A stretch of DNA of 64,000 bases from Pseudomonas moorei (GCF_008801475.1 NZ_VZPP01000007.1:310001-374000); one strand, 5' to 3'. Shown: positions 16,748 to 25,488, counted from the stretch's first letter. Notes: generated by a model not told the origin, from the letters alone. A program made the numbers and translations.

Positions 16748-17890
16748 TTAGCGTTGGGCGTCGAGCAGACTTCGCGAAATGATGATTTTCTGCACTTCGG
16801 ATGTGCCTTCGAAAATGCGCAGGATCCGCGCGTCACGCACATAGCGCTCCAGCGGCAGATCACGAATGTAGCCATAGCCGCCATGCAGCTGCAGCGCGGC
16901 GTCGGTGACGAAACCGGCACACTCGGCGGCGACCAGTTTGGCGGTCGCCGAATCGAGGCTGAAGCGTTCACCGCTGTCGCGCCGGGCGGCCGCTTTCCAG
17001 GTGAGCATGCGCGCACTTTCCAGCTGCGCGTACATGTCGGCCAGGCGCCATTGGGTGCCTTGATAGGCCGCCAGCGGTTTGGGCCCGATCTGCCGTTCGC
17101 GGACCCAGTTCAGGCTCGCTTGCAGGGCCGCATTGGCAATACCCAACGACATCGCGGCGACTTCCACGCGACCCCGGTCCAGCACGGCCATGGCGGTGTT
17201 GAAGCCGGCACCTTCGACGCCCAGCAGCGCCGAATCGGGTAGCCAGCAGTCCAGGGCCAGTTCATAGATCGTGCTGCCGCGCAGCCCCATGGTTTTTTCC
17301 GGGCTGGAGAAACTGATCCCTTCGGTGCCCTTGGCAATCATGAAGGCGCTAATGCCCTTGTGGCCGGCCTCGGCATCGGTCTTGGCATAGAGCACGATAA
17401 AATCGGCCTCGCGGGCGTTGGTGATGTAGTGCTTGCTGCCGCGCACCCGCCAGCCGCCGTCTTCGCGTTGGGCACGGCAACGCATGTCGGCCGGGTTGGA
17501 ACCGGCCGCCGGCTCTGTCAGGGCAAAGGCGCCGAGTAATTCGCCGCTGGCGGCCCGGGGCAGCCACTGCTGTTTCTGTGCTTCGGTGCCGCCGAGCAGA
17601 ATCGAGTCGGTCGCCAGGAAGTGCGCGGTCAATGCCGATGCCGTGGAGGCACAGGCACCCGCGACGGCTTCCACCACGCGGCTCATGGCCAAACTGCCAA
17701 TGCCCAGGCCTCCGTACTCCTCTGGCAGGTTGATGCCCATGCCACCCAGCTCGGCCAGTGCCTTGAGGCTCTCGGCGCAGAAGGTTTCGCTTTCGTCGTA
17801 ATGTTGGGCGAGTGGCTGGATCACCTCGCGAGCCACTTTTTCGGCGGTTTCGATGACGGCCAGTTCGACCTGATCCAATTCAAAGTTCAT
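16748..17890 (-). CDS. Acyl-CoA dehydrogenase
   Basis: A 380-residue flavoprotein of normal family length. Three parts are visible: an N-terminal helical domain (MNFELDQVELAVIETAEKVA), the middle beta domain with FALTEPAAGSNPADM and YITNAREADF, and the C-terminal helical domain with LHGGYGYIRDLPLERYVRDA. The catalytic glutamate is expected in RIFEGTSEVQ. It oxidises an acyl-CoA to the enoyl-CoA and passes electrons to ETF. The CaiB-type CoA transferase gene overlaps it by 11 bp, so the pair probably activates and desaturates the same acid. Confidence 0.9.
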   Translation of the reverse strand: MNFELDQVELAVIETAEKVAREVIQPLAQHYDESETFCAESLKALAELGGMGINLPEEYGGLGIGSLAMSRVVEAVAGACASTASALTAHFLATDSILLGGTEAQKQQWLPRAASGELLGAFALTEPAAGSNPADMRCRAQREDGGWRVRGSKHYITNAREADFIVLYAKTDAEAGHKGISAFMIAKGTEGISFSSPEKTMGLRGSTIYELALDCWLPDSALLGVEGAGFNTAMAVLDRGRVEVAAMSLGIANAALQASLNWVRERQIGPKPLAAYQGTQWRLADMYAQLESARMLTWKAAARRDSGERFSLDSATAKLVAAECAGFVTDAALQLHGGYGYIRDLPLERYVRDARILRIFEGTSEVQKIIISRSLLDAQR

Positions 17891-19046
17891 GGGAAAGCTC
17901 CTGTTTGTTCAGTCCAAATGCCTGGTTGTCGGCGCCCAGATGGGGCGCGTGGGTGACGGCATGGGGTTTGTGACCGTTGAAGAAAACCGGTTGCGGCACC
18001 AGCGGCTGTGCAGAGCCCTGTGGGTGCACCAGCAGTTGACGCACTTGCGCCTGTTCGCTGGCGGCCGCCTGGGCGAGGTTCCATACCGGCGAGGACGGCA
18101 CGCCTGCGTCGAGCAGGATGTCGCAGACCTGATCGACGCTCAGCTGGCGGGTCCAGGCTTCGATTTCGGCGCGTAGCAGCGGCTCGTTGAGGGTGCGTTG
18201 CGGGTCATCGGCAAAGCGTGGGTCGGTGCCCAGCCCGGGTTTACCCAGGCAGTCGCACAGGCGCTGGAACAGCTTGTTGCTGGCCACGGCAATCACCACC
18301 TGGCCATCGGCGGCGCGGTAGGTATCGAAGGGCGTCGAGACCGGATGGCGGTTGCCGACCAGGCCAGGTGCCACGCCATGGGCGAAGAGGTTGGACAGGC
18401 CGGTCATTTGCAGGCTGAACAGCACATCGAACATGGCGACGTCGATGTATTGCGCGCCGGGTGCATGCCGCTCCCGGGCGAACAGCGCGCTGCTGATGGC
18501 CCACGCGGCATACACCCCGGCGCACAGATCGCCGATGGCTTCACCGCTACGGGTGGGGCCGGTCTCGGCGAAACCGGTGACGCTCATCAGCCCCGACATC
18601 GCCTGGGCGACGATGTCATAGGCTGGATTGCCCGACAGCGGGCCGTGCTGGCCAAAGCCGGAAATGCTCGCGTAGATCAGTTGGGGGTTGTATTGCTTGA
18701 GGGTGTCGAAATCGATGCCCAGGCGCTGGGTCACGCCGGGACGAAAATTTTCCACGACAACGTCGGCGTCGCGTACCAGCTCGTACAGCCGGGCGCGATC
18801 CGCGGTGGACTTGAAGTCCATCTCGACGCTGCGTTTGCCGCGATTGATCAGGCCGAAATAGACGCTCTCGCCATCCTTGAACGGGCCCAGGTGGCGACTG
18901 TCGTCACCGTGCCCCGGGACTTCGAATTTGATGACGTCGGCGCCCAGGTCCGCGAGCATGGCGGTGCAATGCGGACCGGCCAGCACGCGGCTCAGGTCGA
19001 GCACGCGCACGCCCTGAAGTTGTTGGGTAAACGGGATGCTGCTCAT
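17880..19046 (-). CDS. CaiB/BaiF family CoA transferase
   Basis: A 388-residue class III CoA transferase. The start LQGVRVLDLSRVLAGPHCTA and the LGADVIKFE segment are family signatures. The catalytic aspartate is D173 in SGEAIGDLCAGVYAAW. FGQHGPLSGNPAYD and SVTGF also fit. It transfers CoA from a donor thioester to an acid. It is first in the operon with acyl-CoA dehydrogenase, NCS1 permease and TetR. A REPIN lies upstream, between it and hutU, so its promoter must be in the short gap or beyond. Confidence 0.88.
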   Translation of the reverse strand: MSSIPFTQQLQGVRVLDLSRVLAGPHCTAMLADLGADVIKFEVPGHGDDSRHLGPFKDGESVYFGLINRGKRSVEMDFKSTADRARLYELVRDADVVVENFRPGVTQRLGIDFDTLKQYNPQLIYASISGFGQHGPLSGNPAYDIVAQAMSGLMSVTGFAETGPTRSGEAIGDLCAGVYAAWAISSALFARERHAPGAQYIDVAMFDVLFSLQMTGLSNLFAHGVAPGLVGNRHPVSTPFDTYRAADGQVVIAVASNKLFQRLCDCLGKPGLGTDPRFADDPQRTLNEPLLRAEIEAWTRQLSVDQVCDILLDAGVPSSPVWNLAQAAASEQAQVRQLLVHPQGSAQPLVPQPVFFNGHKPHAVTHAPHLGADNQAFGLNKQELSHEL

Positions 19047-19080
19047 GGCAGGTTCCTCGATGAAGGACGGCTGTTTTTTT

Positions 19081-19162
19081 GTAGGAGCGAGCCCGCTCGC
19101 GATGGTGTGTCATTCACCGCTGTGTCGACTGACACGCCATCGCGAGCAGGCTCGCTCCCACA
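19081..19162. repeat. REPIN (inverted REP pair)
   Basis: Two REP palindromes face each other: GTAGGAGCGAGCCCGCTCGC beginning at 19081 and its inverse ending at 19162. The first contains GCGATGG and the second CCATCGC. Between them are about 32 bp. This is the repeat type spread through fluorescens-group Pseudomonas genomes, mobilised by REP-associated tyrosine transposases. No such transposase gene is in the window. Confidence 0.85.
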
Positions 19163-19177
19163 TAAAGCGGTTTTGCG

Positions 19178-20857
19178 TTATTGACCGGTGATCATCGGCA
19201 GGTTCAGGCCCTGTTCCTTGGCGCAGTCGATGGCGATCTGGTAACCGGCATCGGCGTGACGCATGACACCGGTGGCCGGGTCGTTGTGCAGCACGCGGGC
19301 GATACGCTCGGCCGCTTCGTCGGTACCGTCGCAGACAATCACCATGCCCGAGTGCTGGGAGAAGCCCATGCCGACGCCGCCGCCGTGGTGCAGGGACACC
19401 CAGGTCGCGCCGCTTGCGGTGTTGAGCAGGGCGTTGAGCAGTGGCCAGTCGGACACGGCGTCGGAGCCGTCCTGCATCGATTCGGTTTCGCGGTTCGGGC
19501 TGGCCACCGAACCGGAGTCCAGGTGGTCGCGACCGATGACGATTGGCGCGGACAATTCACCGCTGCGCACCATTTCGTTGAACGCCAGGCCCAACTTGGC
19601 GCGCAGGCCCAGGCCGACCCAGCAGATACGGGCCGGCAGACCCTGGAAGCTGATGCGCTCGCGCGCCATGTCCAGCCAGTTGTGCAGGTGCGCGTCGTCC
19701 GGGATCAGTTCCTTGACCTTGGCGTCGGTCTTGTAGATGTCTTGCGGGTCGCCCGACAGGGCCGCCCAACGGAACGGGCCGATGCCACGGCAGAACAGCG
19801 GACGGATGTAGGCCGGCACGAAGCCCGGGAAATCGAACGCGTTTTCCACGCCTTCTTCCTGGGCCATCTGACGGATGTTGTTGCCGTAGTCGAAGGTCGG
19901 GATGCCTTGCTTCTGGAAGTCGAGCATGGCTTTGACGTGCACGGCCATCGACTGCTTGGCGGCTTTGATCACGGCGGCAGGTTCGGTCTTGGCGCGGGCG
20001 CGGTATTGCTCCCAGGTCCAGCCGGCTGGCAGGTAACCGTTCAGTGGATCGTGGGCGCTGGTCTGGTCGGTGACCATGTCCGGGCGCACACCGCGACGGA
20101 CCAGTTCCGGGAGGATTTCAGCCGCGTTGCCCAGCAGCGCGACGGAGATCGCCTTGCCTTCGGCGGTGTACTTGGCGATACGGGCCAGTGCGTCGTCGAG
20201 GTCTTTGGCTTGCTCGTCGACGTAGCGGCTTTTCAGGCGGAAATCGATGCTCACCTGCTGGCATTCGATGTTCAGCGAGCAGGCACCGGCCAGGGTGGCG
20301 GCCAGAGGCTGGGCGCCGCCCATGCCACCGAGGCCGGCGGTCAGGACCCACTTGCCTTTGAGGTTGTCGTTGTAGTGCTGGCGACCGGCTTCGACGAAGG
20401 TTTCGTAGGTGCCCTGGACGATGCCCTGGCTGCCGATGTAGATCCAGCTGCCGGCGGTCATCTGGCCGTACATGGCCAGGCCTTTGGCGTCCAGTTCGTT
20501 GAAGTGTTCCCAGTTCGCCCAGTGCGGCACCAGGTTGGAGTTGGCGATCAGTACGCGCGGGGCGTTGGTGTGGGTCTTGAACACGCCGACCGGCTTGCCG
20601 GATTGCACCAGCAGGGTCTCGTCGTCGTTCAGGTTGGTCAGGCTTTCGACGATCTTGTCGTAGCACTCCCAGTTACGCGCCGCACGACCGATGCCACCGT
20701 AAACCACCAGTTCTTTCGGGTTCTCGGCCACTTCCGGGTCGAGGTTGTTCATCAGCATGCGCAGCGGCGCTTCGGTCAGCCAGCTTCTGGCGGTCAGCTG
20801 GTTACCGCGGGCAGCGCGGATTACGACGTCACGCAGGCGAGTGGTTTTGGCAGTCAT
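19178..20857 (-). CDS. hutU: Urocanate hydratase
   Basis: A 559-residue enzyme of standard length that converts urocanate to imidazolonepropionate with tightly bound NAD+, the second step of histidine degradation. Characteristic sequences include [47 protein letters not shown] and a C-terminal HHGGGVGMG. Two upstream in-frame ATGs exist at 20875 and 20863. The one at 20857 is chosen because GAGGAG is spaced 6 bp from it and abuts the middle ATG. hutC is upstream on the same strand; hutH, hutI, hutG and hutF are not in the window. A sigma-54-type promoter and HutC-type operator lie about 80-100 bp upstream. Confidence 0.95.
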   Translation of the reverse strand: MTAKTTRLRDVVIRAARGNQLTARSWLTEAPLRMLMNNLDPEVAENPKELVVYGGIGRAARNWECYDKIVESLTNLNDDETLLVQSGKPVGVFKTHTNAPRVLIANSNLVPHWANWEHFNELDAKGLAMYGQMTAGSWIYIGSQGIVQGTYETFVEAGRQHYNDNLKGKWVLTAGLGGMGGAQPLAATLAGACSLNIECQQVSIDFRLKSRYVDEQAKDLDDALARIAKYTAEGKAISVALLGNAAEILPELVRRGVRPDMVTDQTSAHDPLNGYLPAGWTWEQYRARAKTEPAAVIKAAKQSMAVHVKAMLDFQKQGIPTFDYGNNIRQMAQEEGVENAFDFPGFVPAYIRPLFCRGIGPFRWAALSGDPQDIYKTDAKVKELIPDDAHLHNWLDMARERISFQGLPARICWVGLGLRAKLGLAFNEMVRSGELSAPIVIGRDHLDSGSVASPNRETESMQDGSDAVSDWPLLNALLNTASGATWVSLHHGGGVGMGFSQHSGMVIVCDGTDEAAERIARVLHNDPATGVMRHADAGYQIAIDCAKEQGLNLPMITGQ

Positions 20858-20905
20858 GGTCATCTCCTCATTCAATGGTCAGCGGGCTGGCGCTAGCGTT
20901 ACCGC

Positions 20906-20942
20906 ATGTACATATACGCTTATACCAACCTGTATGTACAAG
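20906..20942. promoter_or_regulatory. HutC-type operators at the hutU start site
   Basis: CTGTATGTACAAG at 20930-20942 is a near-perfect dyad (TGTA-N2-TACA core, outer arm with one mismatch) resembling the CTTGTA-N2-TACAAG type sites reported for HutC. A second, perfect 8-bp palindrome ATGTACAT is at 20906-20913. The first site covers the predicted transcription start of the sigma-54-type promoter (about 20937), the expected place for repression. hutC is the neighbouring gene. Confidence 0.7.
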
Positions 20943-20947
20943 TGAAT

Positions 20948-20962
20948 GCAAGTGAGGGGCCA
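20948..20962 (-). promoter_or_regulatory. Candidate sigma-54 promoter of hutU
   Basis: Read on the minus strand this is TGGCCCC-TCAC-TTGC followed by A. It has GG and GC separated by exactly 10 bp, as in the consensus TGGCACG-N4-TTGC. Transcription would start near 20937, about 80 bp before the hutU ATG. hut genes in Pseudomonas are known to depend on sigma-54 with the activators CbrB and NtrC. The site itself is a reading of the sequence and has not been tested. Confidence 0.7.
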
Positions 20963-21090
20963 AAATCTGGTTTTTTGGAATGGGTAAAAACCAAAAAATC
21001 AATAAAAATGTTTTAAATCAAATAGTTAAATAAATGATAAAAATATCGATCGCAGAGAGATGGCTGCAAATTCTGTTGCAACATTGCGAT

Positions 21091-21139
21091 TGTTACGTGA
21101 AGGGTGTGCGCGTTTTGTAACACTTTTGTGCGCGTTTTG
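21091..21139. promoter_or_regulatory. Candidate enhancer: TGTTAC-N20-GTAACA plus direct repeat
   Basis: A perfect inverted repeat TGTTAC (21091-21096) and GTAACA (21117-21122) lies about 170 bp upstream of the predicted hutU start, the usual distance for a sigma-54 enhancer. Overlapping it are two copies of TGTGCGCGTTTTG (21105-21117 and 21127-21139) offset by 22 bp, about two helical turns. The inverted repeat resembles motifs described for CbrB, but the spacer is longer than I recall. The rest of the 392-bp hutU-hutC gap is AT-rich (20965-21060) with no gene. Confidence 0.5.
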
Positions 21140-21249
21140 AGGGGAGGTGTCACCCTTTTGCCGATCGGTGCGGCAGTGGTAACAGCTTCAGGGGAAGTTT
21201 GTGCAGGCGGGGGCGTCGAGCGACCGGCGGGGGCCGCTCGAACGGTGAT

Positions 21250-22002
21250 TCAGTTGCCGAATTTGCCTTCCAGGCGATAACGCGAACCCGGATAGACCAG
21301 GCGAGCACAACCGACCTGACCTTTTGCCGCCCATGTACGACGGCGGATCAACAGGCAAGGCTCATAGCGTTTGATCTGCAGCAGTTTGCACTCGGCGGCT
21401 TTGGCGTGGATCGACTCGACGACATGCTCGCCTTCGGTCAGTGGTGCCAACTGGATCAGATAGGCGTACGGCGTGACCTTGCTGAAGTCCTGCTGCAAAT
21501 AGGCGGGGGCCACTTCGGCATTGACGAAGCGCTCTTCGATTTGCACCGGTACGCCATTCTCGTGATGCACCACCACCGAGTGAAATATCCGGCTGACACC
21601 TTCGAGCGGGAACGGCATCGAAGCCCGCGCGCGTTCCGGCATTTCTTCAAGCACGATCACTTCGCAGCGATGCTCATGCCCTCGGGCGGCAATTTCTTCG
21701 GCGATATTGTGGATCTCGAACAGCGCGGCGTGGCCCTTGGGCTCGGCGACAAAAGTGCCGACACCCTGCATGCGCACCAGCGATCCCTCGATCGTCAGTT
21801 CACGCAGGGCCCGGTTGATGGTCATGCGACTGACCCCCAGCAAATTCAGCAATTCGCTTTCCGAGGGTAGCTTGGAGTTGGGCAACCATGCGCCGGAGCG
21901 AATCTTCTGCATGATGATTTGCTTGACCCGGGCATACAGGGGGGAGGGGCTTTCGAGCGAAAAGGACTCGAGGGATGCATTATCCTCAACAGGTTTGGAC
22001 AC
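21250..22002 (-). CDS. hutC: Histidine utilisation repressor (GntR/HutC family)
   Basis: A 250-residue regulator with an N-terminal GntR winged helix (SPLYARVKQIIMQKIRSGAW, LPSESELLNLLGVSRMTINRA) and a C-terminal UTRA domain (YLQQDFSKVTPYAYLIQLAPL, CLLIRRRTWA). HutC represses hut genes and is released by urocanate. The start codon is GTG at 22002, after AGGA, about 6 bp upstream. It lies upstream of hutU on the same strand with 392 bp between, which holds a separate hutU promoter. Unlike many Pseudomonas hut loci, no hutF is divergent from it here; an efflux operon abuts instead. Confidence 0.93.
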   Translation of the reverse strand: MSKPVEDNASLESFSLESPSPLYARVKQIIMQKIRSGAWLPNSKLPSESELLNLLGVSRMTINRALRELTIEGSLVRMQGVGTFVAEPKGHAALFEIHNIAEEIAARGHEHRCEVIVLEEMPERARASMPFPLEGVSRIFHSVVVHHENGVPVQIEERFVNAEVAPAYLQQDFSKVTPYAYLIQLAPLTEGEHVVESIHAKAAECKLLQIKRYEPCLLIRRRTWAAKGQVGCARLVYPGSRYRLEGKFGN

Positions 22003-22110
22003 AGTAATTCCTGATTAAAAAATGAATTGCTCCGATAGGCCTGGAGCGAAGTTTACTCTGTCGCCGAGGATACGCCTATGCAGGAAATGGGGCGGAAGGG
22101 CGGTCAAAGC

Positions 22111-22144
22111 TATCCACAAAAGTCGTGGGTATTCCTGTGGATAA
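22111..22144. other. Inverted pair of DnaA-box-like sites
   Basis: TATCCACA (22111-22118) and TGTGGATAA (22136-22144; the complement TTATCCACA matches the DnaA-box consensus) face each other across 17 bp, in the 266-bp gap between hutC and the efflux operon end. The pair could be regulatory or could titrate DnaA; nothing suggests an origin (no AT-rich unwinding region, no dnaA, no repeat cluster). Confidence 0.35.
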
Positions 22145-22246
22145 ACACCCAGACACAGCGAAATGCAGGGCTTGTAATGTGTTGGTCATTTATTGAGCTT
22201 AAGGGCGCGTTCGCCGTGATGCCGGTAGCGCTCGACAGGGTTTCGA

Positions 22247-22262
22247 GGGCCGCCGTCGGCCC
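22247..22262. terminator. Possible weak hairpin after efflux operon
   Basis: GGGCCG-CCGT-CGGCCC forms a 6-bp GC-only stem 6 bp beyond the DHA2 stop codon. No run of T follows on the minus strand, so it is only a candidate end for the operon transcript. Confidence 0.35.
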
Positions 22263-22268
22263 CCGCCA

Positions 22269-23807
22269 CTACTCCATCGCCGCGACCGGGTCGGCACTCG
22301 GCGGGTTCTTCGCCGGCTTGATGATCAACAGCAGCGGCATGACCGCCAGCGACAACAGCATCAACAGCTTGAAGTCATCCAGGTAGGCCACCCAGCTGGC
22401 TTGCACCGTGATCATGGCGTCCAGCGTGGCGCGACCGGAGGCGACCATCGGGTCCAGGTAGCTCTTGATCGCCCAGGCATCGAAAGCCCGGTTGAACGGG
22501 GTGACGTAGGCGCCGATTTCGGCATGGTTGACCTGGATGTTCTGCGCCAGCAGTACGGTGACGATGGAAATCCCGACGCTGGAGCCGACATTTCGCGACA
22601 GGCTATACAGCCCGGTCCCTTCGGCCCGCAGGTTGACGGGCAGTGTCGCGAAGGCAACGGTGGTCAGCGGCACAAAGAGCATGCCCAGGCTGGTGCCTTG
22701 AATGAAGCCGACCACGATGATGGTTTGTATCGACACATTGGGCGTCCAGCCGGTCATCAGCCACATGGACAGTGCCGACAAGCCCAGACCGGTCAACAGC
22801 AACAGACGCGTATCGACTTTGCCCAGCAAGCGACCGGCGAGGAACATGGTCAGCATCGTGCCCAGGCCGCGAGGGCCCATCACCATGCCGGCGGTCAGCA
22901 CCGGGTAGCCCATCAGGTTTTGCAGGTAAGGGGTCATCAACGCCAGCGAAGCCAGGTAGGTGATGCCGACGATAAAGATGAAGATCACGCTGATCGAAAA
23001 ATTGCGGTCCTTGAACAGCTTCGGGCTGATGAAGGGATTGTCGGCCGTGAAGGTGTGGACCAGGAACACGTAGCTCGCGGCGGCGGCCACCACGGCTTCG
23101 ATCAGGATTTCAATGGAAGAGAACCAGCCCATCTGTTCACCTCGATCGAGGAACAGTTGCAAGGCCATGATCGCCACGCTCAGCGACCCGAAGCCGAGCC
23201 AGTCCAGGCGCGTTTCAGTGTCGGTGGGTGTTTCGCTCACGTAGTAGACGATGCCGGCCAGCGCCAGCAACCCAATGGGCAAGTTGATGAAGAACACCCA
23301 TCGCCAGCTGAAGTTATCCGTCAGCCAGCCGCCCAGCATCGGGCCCAGCACGGGGCCGACCATGACCGACACGCCAAACAGGGCCATGGCTGAACCGCGT
23401 TCCTTGAGGCTGTAGATGTCCAGCAGAATGCCCTGGGACAGCGGCACCAGCGCGGCGCCCGCAAGGCCCTGGAGCAAGCGGAACAGGATGATTTCTTCCA
23501 GTGATTGCGCCAGGCCGCAAAGAATCGAGGAGACGACGAAGCCGATGATCGCCCACAGCAGCACGCGTTTGCGCCCGAAGCGCCGGGCCAGAAAGGCAGA
23601 AGGCGGGGTCATGATCGCGGCAGCGACGATGTAGGAGGTCAGTACCCAGTTGATCTGGTCCGAACTGGCCGAGATGCTGCCTTGCATGTAGGGCAGGGCG
23701 ACGTTGGCGATGGTCGTGTCCAGCGCTTGCATGATCACCGCCAGCACCACGCAGGCGGTGATCATCCCGCGATGGGCTACCGGTTGCGTCGCGGCCGACT
23801 CATTCAT
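22269..23807 (-). CDS. DHA2-family MFS drug exporter (EmrB-like)
   Basis: A 512-residue, fourteen-helix exporter. Signatures are VMQALDTTIANVALPYMQ in helix 1, FLARRFGRKRVLL (motif A) and GPVLGPMLGGWLTDNFSWRW (motif C and following), as in EmrB/QacA. The ATG at 23807 overlaps the stop of the HlyD gene by 8 bp (ATGAATGA), so it is coupled to it. With the adaptor it would form an inner-membrane/periplasm export path needing a TolC-like outer channel, which is not encoded here. Substrates are likely hydrophobic toxic compounds; none can be specified. Confidence 0.9.
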   Translation of the reverse strand: MNESAATQPVAHRGMITACVVLAVIMQALDTTIANVALPYMQGSISASSDQINWVLTSYIVAAAIMTPPSAFLARRFGRKRVLLWAIIGFVVSSILCGLAQSLEEIILFRLLQGLAGAALVPLSQGILLDIYSLKERGSAMALFGVSVMVGPVLGPMLGGWLTDNFSWRWVFFINLPIGLLALAGIVYYVSETPTDTETRLDWLGFGSLSVAIMALQLFLDRGEQMGWFSSIEILIEAVVAAAASYVFLVHTFTADNPFISPKLFKDRNFSISVIFIFIVGITYLASLALMTPYLQNLMGYPVLTAGMVMGPRGLGTMLTMFLAGRLLGKVDTRLLLLTGLGLSALSMWLMTGWTPNVSIQTIIVVGFIQGTSLGMLFVPLTTVAFATLPVNLRAEGTGLYSLSRNVGSSVGISIVTVLLAQNIQVNHAEIGAYVTPFNRAFDAWAIKSYLDPMVASGRATLDAMITVQASWVAYLDDFKLLMLLSLAVMPLLLIIKPAKNPPSADPVAAME

Positions 23808-25005
23808 GGCCCGGGGCCTGACTGGCAAGCGACCCCGAGAACATTTCCGGCAGCCCGCGCGCCTTGCCGGTATTGATCCGGGCCTCCACGCTCATGCCGG
23901 TGCGCAGGGAGGGTTTTTGTCCGGCATCGTCGATGCTGATGCGCACGGGAATCCGTTGCACGACTTTGACCCAGTTGCCCGTGGTGTTCTGCGCCGGCAG
24001 CAGCGAAAAGCTGGAGCCCGAGGCGGGGCTGATGCTTTCGACGGTGCCGTGCCATTGCACGCCGGGGTAACTGTCGACGCTGATATCGACGGGCTGGCCG
24101 GGTTTCACATGGGTCAGTTCGGTTTCCTTGGGTGATGCGGCGACCCACAGATGGTCGGCCGACACCAGGCTGATGCCCGATTGCGGCGGTTGCAGGTAGG
24201 CGCCGACTTGCAGCGAGTCAACGTTGGTCACGATGCCGTCGAATGGCGCCCTGACCACCGAGTTGGTCAGGTTGCGCTGGGCTTCGTCGACGGCGGCCTG
24301 GGCCTGCATGTAGGTGGGTTGCTGTTCGACCGGGGTATCGATGCGCCCACCCAATTGCGCCAGTACCATCTGCGCCGTGGCCTTGGCGACAGTGATTTTC
24401 TGTCGGGTGCTGTCCAGGGCGTGCTTGGCGTCGTCGTAGTTGGTCTTGGACACCGCGGAAACCTTGAGCAGGGTCTCCTGGCGCTGGAAGCTGGCCTGGT
24501 AGTACGGAAGGTCGATTTGAGCCTGGTCGATTTCGGCCAGCGCCTGGTTGTAGCTGGCCTTGAGATTGAGGACCTGATTGCGCACGTTGCCCAGTTGCGC
24601 CCTGGCGCTGGCCAAGGCAATTTCAAAGGGCTCGGGCTTGAGGGTGAACAACACCTGGCCCTGGACGACCCGCTGGTTGTCCTTGACGTCCACCGAGGCC
24701 ACCAGGCCCGAGACATCGGTGGAGACGCCCACATGATCGGCCTGGATATAGGCGTTGTCGGTCGAGATGATCTGCCCGCCGGTGACATACAGGTAGCCAC
24801 CCAACAGCAGCATGAGGGGCAGCAATGCGAACAGCGCGGTTCGCGTACGCTGGCGTTTCGGGCGATCAGGGGAAACGTCGTTCTGCCGGCCCTGAGCCTG
24901 GCCGAGGTCCGGTTTGGGCGCCTCGATTGACGAGGGGCTTTCCATTCGTGGGGCGGTGGGCCGCAGCGGTGACTCCGGCGGCGACTTCAGGCGTTGATCA
25001 GTCAT
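23800..25005 (-). CDS. HlyD/EmrA-family efflux adaptor
   Basis: A 401-residue periplasmic adaptor. A long cytoplasmic N-terminus with a basic KRQRTR patch precedes one membrane helix (TALFALLPLMLLLGGYLYV, about residues 55-73). Then come the first lipoyl half (VDVKDNQRVVQGQVLFTL), a helical hairpin (residues about 125-230), the second lipoyl half (NSVVRAPFDGIVTNV) and a beta-barrel. EmrA proteins link an EmrB pump to an outer-membrane channel. The gene overlaps MarR upstream by 8 bp and DHA2 downstream by 8 bp, so the three make one tight operon. Confidence 0.9.
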   Translation of the reverse strand: MTDQRLKSPPESPLRPTAPRMESPSSIEAPKPDLGQAQGRQNDVSPDRPKRQRTRTALFALLPLMLLLGGYLYVTGGQIISTDNAYIQADHVGVSTDVSGLVASVDVKDNQRVVQGQVLFTLKPEPFEIALASARAQLGNVRNQVLNLKASYNQALAEIDQAQIDLPYYQASFQRQETLLKVSAVSKTNYDDAKHALDSTRQKITVAKATAQMVLAQLGGRIDTPVEQQPTYMQAQAAVDEAQRNLTNSVVRAPFDGIVTNVDSLQVGAYLQPPQSGISLVSADHLWVAASPKETELTHVKPGQPVDISVDSYPGVQWHGTVESISPASGSSFSLLPAQNTTGNWVKVVQRIPVRISIDDAGQKPSLRTGMSVEARINTGKARGLPEMFSGSLASQAPGHE

Positions 25006-25465
25006 GAGGGCGCACCTCCTCCTCGTCGATGGGGCGGCTGCAGGCCTCGATCAGGTTTGCCCTGACCCGCTTCATCATCTGCAGCAGCAGTTGGCTCTCT
25101 TCCTCCGAGAACCCGGCCGTGGCTTCCTCGCGTGTCTGCTGCCCCATGCTGCGCATCAGTTCCAGCAGCGGATGGGCTTGTTCGGTCAGAAACAGCAGGG
25201 ACAGGCGGCGATCGGTCGGGTGGCGGCGCCGCTCGATCAACCCGCGCTCGGCCATTTTGTCCAGCAGGCGCACCAGGGTGATCGACTCCAGCTCCAGCAA
25301 GTCCGCAAGGCCTTTTTGATGAATCCCCTCGTTGATCGACAACATGGCCAGCACCTGCCATTGCGAGCGCGTGAGCCCGACGTGCCGCGCACGTTGTTCA
25401 AAACGCTTGCGCATTAAACGGGCGCTGTCGTGCAGGGCGAAACCAAGGGTCAGGATGTCGGTCAT
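24998..25465 (-). CDS. MarR-family regulator
   Basis: A 155-residue winged-helix regulator, with GLTRSQWQVLAMLSINEG, GLADLLELESITLVRLLDKM (recognition helix) and the wing ERRRHPTDRRLSLLFLT. It is first in the operon with the HlyD and DHA2 genes, the EmrR arrangement, where the regulator represses the operon until a drug or phenolic ligand binds. A dyad over a -10-like box lies 23 bp upstream of its start. The start at 25465 follows GGAGG at a distance; the nearer GGTGA is weak. Confidence 0.9.
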   Translation of the reverse strand: MTDILTLGFALHDSARLMRKRFEQRARHVGLTRSQWQVLAMLSINEGIHQKGLADLLELESITLVRLLDKMAERGLIERRRHPTDRRLSLLFLTEQAHPLLELMRSMGQQTREEATAGFSEEESQLLLQMMKRVRANLIEACSRPIDEEEVRPHD

Positions 25466-25488
25466 GGTGAAATCTTCAGGGAGGAGTT

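Noticed and set aside
19181..20896. 571-codon plus-strand frame opposite hutU
   Set aside because: Val/Gly/His-rich mirror frame; hutU on the other strand is unambiguous.
22111..22144. Replication origin at the DnaA-box-like pair
   Set aside because: Only two boxes, no dnaA/dnaN or gidA neighbours and no AT-rich repeats.
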